Below, piece after piece: positions 58,501-64,000 of a stretch of DNA of 64,000 bases. The stretch lies in the NCBI GenBank assembly GCA_033398695.1, contig CM065819.1, forward strand, positions 1,227,501 to 1,291,500, read 5' to 3'. Below the pieces are notes generated by a model. The model was not told the origin of the DNA. It did no database searches and saw nothing but the letters and a program-made list of their open reading frames with translations. Each line of letters begins with the position of its first letter. Position 1 is the stretch's first letter. A program made the position numbers and the translations under genes. The DNA is from Orobanche coerulescens (taxonomy: Eukaryota > Streptophyta > Magnoliopsida > Lamiales > Orobanchaceae).

Positions 58501-58923
58501 GCTATATTTTTACTCTTAATGGAGGAGAAGTATCTTGGCGAAGCGCCAAGCAAAGCACGACTACTAATTCCACCTATCAGGCATAGTATCAAGCAGCCTC
58601 GGAGGCCTCTAGGAAGGGTTTTGGATTAAGAAGTTTCTAGGGGAACTTCAAGTGACACCATGTGCTGAGCTGCCCGTTCTAATTTTATGCGATAACGATG
58701 GAGTTGTAGCACAGGCCAAGGAGCCGAGTCTTCACAACAGTACAAAACACATTGAGAGAAAGTATCATCTCGTGATAGAATTTGTTCGCAAATGATACAT
58801 TATGCTGCATAGAGTAAACTCAGAAGATAATGTCGCTAATCCACTGGCTAAGCCACTTTCTCTGATAAGCTTGGAGCGTCATCTTAAGTACATGGGTATT
58901 AGATACCACAGTGTGTGGCATTG
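55584..58923 (+). pseudogene. pol: pol of copia element H, degraded and split by a MITE
   Basis: Copia domain order. Protease WILDSGSSSQIC near 55872. GAG-pre-integrase CESCLKGKMTKSPF near 56378. Integrase core near 56450-56780, in which the first Asp reads Asn (LTNVCG) and the second is lost at a stop (RLH, stop, GGKY), though VSERRNR is kept. RT begins VDLDSAKWREAMKAEIDSM near 57248, is interrupted by a MITE at 57495-57669, resumes SIRMLLAVAAYHDYEIWQMD, and has YVDN in place of the catalytic YVDD (near 57977). RNase H traces to 58923. Ends with PPT GCAAGTGGGAAAT before the 3' LTR. Non-functional. Confidence 0.85.
57495..57669. mobile_element. 175-bp MITE, pogo/Emigrant-like, TSD TA
   Basis: Terminal inverted repeats CAGTTAAACCTCGATAAATG (57495) and, on the opposite strand from 57669, CAATAAAACCTCGAAAAATG. 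Flanking TA at 57493-57494 and 57670-57671. Removing the MITE and one TA restores the copia RT frame across GTAGCTATGATCAAG. The termini resemble Emigrant-type MITEs (CAGTAAAACCTCTATAAAT). Confidence 0.85.
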
Positions 58924-58939
58924 AGTGCAAGTGGGAAAT

Positions 58940-59091
58940 TGTTAGGAATATGCCCTCGAATGCCACTCAGAGGATATATGAGAGAGGGCATTGTACTTGT
59001 TATTATGTAAACTCTTATCAAGAGGCAATTGTTTGTTTCTTTATTTACTGGAAGTCACTCGCATTCGTGACTTGTAAATATATATAGAAAA
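58940..59091 (+). repeat. 3' LTR of H, part 1
   Basis: First 152 bp of the copia LTR (TGTTAGGAATATGCCC), interrupted by solo LTR X2 with duplication GAAAA (59087-59091, 62281-62285). Confidence 0.9.
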
Positions 59092-59779
59092 TGTAATACC
59101 CGTAATTTCGATTTCCGGTAATTTCTTTTTTCGGCGAAATTCCATTTTGATGACGCGCTCATGACCGTTTCGTCATTCCGAGAATGATTAGTTCTGCACT
59201 TTTTGTCATCCGAGTTCATTTCGGTGTCGTTTTGTTGAGTTCCGTGCTTTTTGGTGACTTTTCCGCACTTGGGTTCGATTCTTGCGAATCTCGTTCGAAA
59301 CTGCTGCTTCGAGTTTCCCATAAGTTCGTTTAACTTTGCTAGACGTGTTTTCAACTTCGGTTTGGTTATTCGATCACGTATCGTGATTTTCGGGCGTTTT
59401 GGGCCATTTTGTAATTTACCCAAAGTTATGGGTATCTGTATCTGTATTTGTTGTCTCGATCCTTTCCTTGGTCGCGTATGATTAATTATTGCATTATGTT
59501 TTCATTTCGGGTTGTTGATGTTGTCCGCGAGCTTTCCGGCGTGTTCGTTCCGTACGTTTTCGGAAATCGAGTCGTCGGGTCATGGCGGCGAGCGGTGGGC
59601 CGGACAGTGCGGCCTTTGTCGGAAGTCTTGGGCAACCGAGAAGGCACGGCAGAACCGCGGCGCGCCTTCTGGCCGGAAGGCTGCGCGCGCTTAGACAGTG
59701 TAGCGCCATCGGCCGGCTAGCGTCTGTGCTCGAGGCCGCGAGAGGGTTCTTGAAATCTTGGACCCGGGGAATATCGGCA

Positions 59780-60070
59780 CGTAGCGCACGCTACGGTCGG
59801 TCGTGGCGCGTGCTAATAGGCATGTGTAGCGCACGCTGCCGGCCGACTAGCGTACGTTACCTGGACGAGCTGTGTAGTCCAGAGGTTACTGGACAGGTCG
59901 GCTAGCGCGCGCTAGCATCCGCGCAGCGCACGCTAGCGGGGGTCGGGCGGGCAGGTCACGGTCGGCAGGTTTGATCGGCAGTGCCAGATCGTGCGGGCCC
60001 TGGCCGTGAGTTCTGGGCCGATACTGGACGATAGTGCACGCTAGTCCGGGAAGGCTAACGCACGCTAGTG
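59780..60070. repeat. TAGCGCACGCTA palindrome array in X2 (about 8 copies)
   Basis: Copies near 59782, 59803, 59826, 59847, 59901, 59921, 60031 and 60055; the last ends about 15 bp before the TATA box. Between them lies CCAGAGGTTACTGGACAGG, a block also found beside the arrays in A and X1. Confidence 0.85.
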
Positions 60071-60079
60071 TCGGCCCAG

Positions 60080-60086
60080 TATAAAT
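60080..60086 (+). promoter_or_regulatory. TATA box of LTR X2
   Basis: TATAAAT directly after the palindrome array and before the conserved leader that X1 shares. Confidence 0.6.
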
Positions 60087-61149
60087 GTGACAGAGTAGTC
60101 ACATTTTCACTCGTTTTTCATTTCCCTTCTTTTCGATCCGTGGCTGGAGCTTCGGAGGAGGCGAAGCCATGTTGTTGAACAACAAATCCATGAAGTTCTT
60201 GAGTTCATATCATTGATTGATCGTCCCATATCATCCTTTGATCCAGCGAATCAAGGTAATCTCTTCTTAGTACCCTAGTTTCTTGAATTTTGGGGTTTTT
60301 GCGTTTTTGTCCGATTCGTTCCGTATTATTGATTAATTCATGATGGGTATGATTAATCTTGGTAGTATTCTTGTGTTTAACATCATTTAATCCATTGTTC
60401 TTCATTGAATCGAAGTATATTTCTTGATTTCCTTCGAATCGACTTTTTGGGGGATTTGTTCTCGATCTCGTTTTCCATCCGTTTTTGATGGATAGATTGT
60501 TGTTAAATGATGTTGTTAAACATATCCTATGGATTGTATATCCATATTTCGGTTTGGATTTCTGTTTTCGTGTTTTGACGGGACGAATCGTGTTCTTGGC
60601 CCTTTTGGGGGAAACACTTCAACTTTCGTCATTTGTTATTTGAATTCAACGGCATTAAGTCGTGCTATGGAATTCATTTCATTGTTGTTATTGTCCTTCG
60701 TAGTGTATTATCGCGAGTTGGCGATCGGTGGAGTCGGCGGGTTCGTAGTCGGTTCGTGCCAACCTACTTCGGTCGATTCTCCGCGTTGTTCTTATTCGAG
60801 GCAAGTACCTTGCCCATACTTTTATTGTTTTGTGGATATGATAATTAGTGATCGTCTAAATGTGTTTGTTGGTCGTTTGCATTGAACTTTCAAAAGATTC
60901 GCTCTAGCCTTGTTAAAGGCTTGTTTTCAAAACACATGTGTATTGTGAATGGTGTGTCTTGTGAATGACTATGTGAATCCTATGGATATGTTCAGTGTTG
61001 ATGATACACTTGGTATTTGCGTGTGGACGTATATTGTTTCATTTCGGTGCATTGTGGTTTGATGTGGTGTTTTGCTAAGTGTTTGATGCCTCTGGGTGAA
61101 TTGTTTGGATATCTTTGGTGTGATATGTTATTTGCGCATGAATGCTTCA

Positions 61150-61505
61150 CTCACCTCGGGGGGTCCGACGGGATCACGGAGGGAATTCCAATGGCTTCAC
61201 CCTGGATTCACGAGTAGTGAATGTATTTTACTCACCTCGGGGGTCCGACGGGATCACGGAGGGAATTCCAATGGATTCACCTTGGATTCACGAGTAAAAA
61301 CTTCACGAGTTGCTGTGTGTGTTGTGTGAATGTATTTTACTCACCTCGGGAGGGTTCGACGGGGCCATGGAGGGAATTCCAATGGCTTCACCCTGGATTC
61401 ACGAGTAAAAACTTCACGAGTGTGTGTGTTTGTTTTGTGAATGTGTTTGCTCACCTCGGGAGGGTTCGACGGGGCGATGGAGGGAATTCCAATGGTTTCG
61501 CCCTG
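61150..61505 (+). repeat. Four tandem units in X2
   Basis: Units near 61152, 61229, 61341 and 61451, each with CTCACCTCGGG, GACGGG(A/G), GGAGGGAATTCCAATGG and TGGATTCACGAG. Unit length varies with a GTGT-rich joint. Related to the repeats in A (2081-2306). Confidence 0.85.
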
Positions 61506-62285
61506 GATTCACGAGTGAAACTTCACGGGTGCATGTGTATTTTATGTCCGTCGAGGATGCATGACGGGAGTTTTAACCCTGTGTATTGTTGTTGATTTCA
61601 TTTGTGAAAACAAAACGTTTGGGTTGTGACCCTGTTGATTTTTGGAAAGATAAGGAGTCGGTAATCCTAAATTGTTTTCTATTAAAACTCTCGATGGCAT
61701 TTTAAACCATTTTATAAACTGTTTTCCCTTGATTTATGACCTTTCGGTTTTAGAAATGTTTTACCCAAACTCTTGCCTCGGGAAGTACTTTTCGTTACGT
61801 TTGGAACTTTGAGGATTCCTGGTTATTATTGTCCTTGGAACTTGTATTGTATGGCTCGTATTTGCACTTTGTTCTTGTACTAGCAAAACAGTGGAGTTTT
61901 GCTAACCCCCGAGTATTCGGGGGGTGGATGTCTGTTTTTGCATTCAGGTTTGGGAGCATAACACAGGGTCGGCACGAAGGATGATGAAAGATGAACGATA
62001 CTAATCACACGAGGATCCGTATGATGTCATTGGTTCAGTTACAGTTTACTTTCCGCTGCAGTATTCTTACCCATTGTACGGGAGTGTGTTGTATTCGACC
62101 CCTGCGTGGGCATGTAATGAGCTTGAGTTGTATGTATTTATTGAAAGACCAAATCGGTCTACTGAGTCATGTTTGCCTTAAAGGCATTGTTGAGATGTTC
62201 TATGTTGTTACCAGCCTCGTAGATTCTTGAGGAAATATTCTACGGCGTGTAATATCCCTGAGCGGATTGGGGGTGTTACAGAAAA

Positions 62286-63606
62286 ACTAGTCCATGTATT
62301 TGAGATAAGACATTCCACTCCTTATTAGATAAGGGGATCGGCACTAGTAAAGTTTATGGCTCGAATACTTAATCGTTCGCAAGTCGATGTGTTCTTTGAC
62401 TTGGAGAGTGCCTATTACTACTAATGGTTAGTGGGAGCACACGTTGTAGGTATGCGAATGGGATTAGCATACTCGAACCGACTCATCCTTGATTTGTCAT
62501 ACTGATTTCACTATGGGACATTCAATGACAGAATCGAAAGGTTGTGATAGGTATTCATGAACCTTCGACTTGAGGATTTAGTTGGGACGTGCTTGTGATG
62601 TTAATATTTTCACTAGAGTAGTTCAACCCAGAAAACCGAGAGGTGGAGGCCAACCTCGATGTGCGTCTTGACGGACAAGCAGCAGGTTCTACTAAATACC
62701 GAGAAAGGATTCTTTCTCATATAAGTGAACAGGTATATGTCCTATGAGGTTATTAGCAGATGAGATCATACGTCTTTATCCAAAGCATTAGAGCTAGTTG
62801 TATAGGATACACGAGAGCTCGGTGATCTCAATTTGTATTAACTCATGCATAGTGTCAAGTACAGATAGGGTTTGACTAATCGTGGCCCTATAACTTGATC
62901 CGGACATTTTAAAGAAGGGTTTATACATTTACTGGTATTCACGACAGAATGGTTCTTGAATGATCCTTATCATTCATTCTTAGTAAGGTTACAGTATAGG
63001 CCGCGGTACTGGCTAGGTGGTGCTATAACTCTTTGATTCCTCTCATTGCTTACTAAGACGAACCTACCGAGTCGCGCATTAGGGAGAATGACGGATATGA
63101 AAGGGGTCTCTTATTGTGAACTTTAGACATTGGATGTCTAATTTAATTTATTGGATAAATTAAATCGGTCTGGTGAATTAAATAATTTACTAGGTAATTT
63201 ATTTAACTCATGAATTAATATTTCTTAGAGAAACAATATTTTAATATAATTGATTAATTAGATTAATCGATTGTCTTAATTTTATTTGAGACGAACCAAG
63301 ATGTATCAGTCGAACTGAATACACGACGGTCTGTTTCATGGACCGAAACGAACCAAATCTTCCACTATCATGGTAGGGGCCGCCCCACATCTTGAAGCAT
63401 CCTTGATGATGACTTTGTCCTCATAGTTGCATGTGTTGAGGTTGCTTCCTTACACTTTAGGACAAAAGGGTGATACTATGGGATCTTATCATTATCAACC
63501 CTTAGGTGTGAGGCTTGGAGATTTGTGTGGACTTTTTTATAAAACAAAGTTCATCCTCCTCCACCAAACATACAGAAAATTAGCCATCATCATGAATAGA
63601 TAGAGT

Positions 63607-63646
<40 letters not shown>

Positions 63647-64000
63647 ATTTTGTTCATGTTCTTACACTCTTAGAGAGAGAAAAAAAATCAAGAACAACAA
63701 CTTATGTCACTTAGAGTGATCACATACTTGAGAGATCATTTCCTACTACTCTTTTGTAGTCGTATCCTTATAGGAAAATTGAGTAGTTTTTGTTCCGATC
63801 ATCTCCCGATGCATGGCAAGTAGAGACGCGGTGCTTTCAGTATTTGGATCATCGAGGGCTTGTCAAATCAAATTTGCGGTCACCGGCATCAACTTCAACA
63901 TTCAATCAAAAGACTTAAGGGGTATGTTTTCATATCTTAACTCTTGTCCTTTTATATTCGTATATACGTTGCATGATCGGTCCTCTTTAGGGTTCACGGT
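62286..64000 (+). repeat. 3' LTR of H, part 2, incomplete
   Basis: Resumes the copia LTR and runs to the window edge, collinear with 51961-53330. It carries a (GA)n tract at 63605-63642 that is much shorter in the 5' LTR. Confidence 0.9.

Larger units (their letters stand above)
59092..62280 (+). repeat. Solo LTR X2 (3189 bp), TSD GAAAA
   Basis: TGTAATACCCGTAATTTCG to GATTGGGGGTGTTACA with perfect 5-bp duplication and no internal region: the product of recombination between two LTRs. Contains a CpG-rich block (59575-59770), palindrome array, TATAAAT (60080-60086), four tandem units (61150-61505). Ends with a block near-identical to X1's 3' end. Confidence 0.92.
43204..64000 (+). mobile_element. 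Element H: Ty1/copia retrotransposon with about 1.9-kb LTRs, runs off the right edge
   Basis: 5' LTR 43204-53390 (interrupted by K), primer site, long leader, gag, pol in copia order (protease, integrase, RT, RNase H), 3' LTR from 58940 (interrupted by solo LTR X2). The LTR starts TGTTAGGAATATGCCC, a start like that of Angela/Tork-type elements. Inserted in G; the left target copy is expected to be GTGAG (43199-43203). The window ends a few tens of bases before the 3' LTR end. Confidence 0.88.

Noticed and set aside
59494..59905. Overlapping GC-rich ORFs suggesting a small host gene
   Set aside because: They lie inside solo LTR X2, overlap in several frames because of high CpG content, and show no domain.
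1..64000. tRNA or rRNA genes
   Set aside because: The only tRNA-related matches are 11-18 nt primer binding sites next to LTR ends; no cloverleaf or rRNA-like stretch was seen.

Overview
This window looks like a plant nuclear genome (flowering plant, probably a eudicot). It is a block of nested LTR retrotransposons. I see no host gene, rRNA, tRNA or CRISPR array. Every kilobase can be tied to LTR-element parts: Ty3/gypsy chromovirus-type, Athila-type and Tat-type elements, a Ty1/copia element with long LTRs, solo LTRs and one MITE. The coding regions are broken by stops, frameshifts or deletions. The species cannot be named from this sequence. Element letters below are mine.

Left half (1-17310): Element A (minus, 1-3754) is inserted in the RNase H region of element B (minus, 3755-9304). 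B is inserted in the 5' LTR of element C (plus, to 15942). C carries a nearly full gag-pol with a C-terminal chromodomain-like stretch and is inserted in the LTR of an older gypsy remnant Z (15943-17010). Z is fused, inside coding sequence, to the first codons of a minus-strand copia element E.

Middle (17311-40858): Athila-type element D (17311-25142, TSD GCAAC) sits in the leader of E. E's 5' LTR follows (26508-28073). The stretch 28074-29897 is inverted. Flipping it back restores three things at once: E's copia LTR, a solo LTR (X1) with a perfect CTGAA duplication, and an uninterrupted gag reading frame of an underlying gypsy element G. X1 is itself interrupted by F (30410-39185, TSD AGTGA), an LTR-internal-LTR-internal-LTR tandem whose middle LTR is a mosaic of the outer two. 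F has the same LTR family, primer site and 3' non-coding region as D, but in place of gag-pol it has a 245-codon ORF that I do not recognise.

Right half (40859-64000): The rest of G's gag-pol is cut at 43203 by copia element H (plus, to beyond the right edge). K (43709-51955, TSD CTTGT) is in H's 5' LTR. It is a Tat-type element with gag on the minus strand, no pol, and a spliced antisense gene on the plus strand. A pogo/Emigrant-type MITE is in H's reverse transcriptase, and solo LTR X2 (59092-62280, TSD GAAAA) is in H's 3' LTR.

The most unusual signal is shared across families. Every gypsy-lineage LTR sampled deeply enough carries a dense array of short GC-rich palindromes, usually just upstream of its TATA box. 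There are three motif types: TAGCGTGCGCTA-like (A, C, X1, X2), GTGCCGCGGCAC-like (B, D, F, plus a second array inside D) and GGCGATCGCC-like (K). The GCCGCGGC motifs are repeatedly paired at exactly 21 bp start to start, across elements that are otherwise unrelated. The copia LTRs have no such array.
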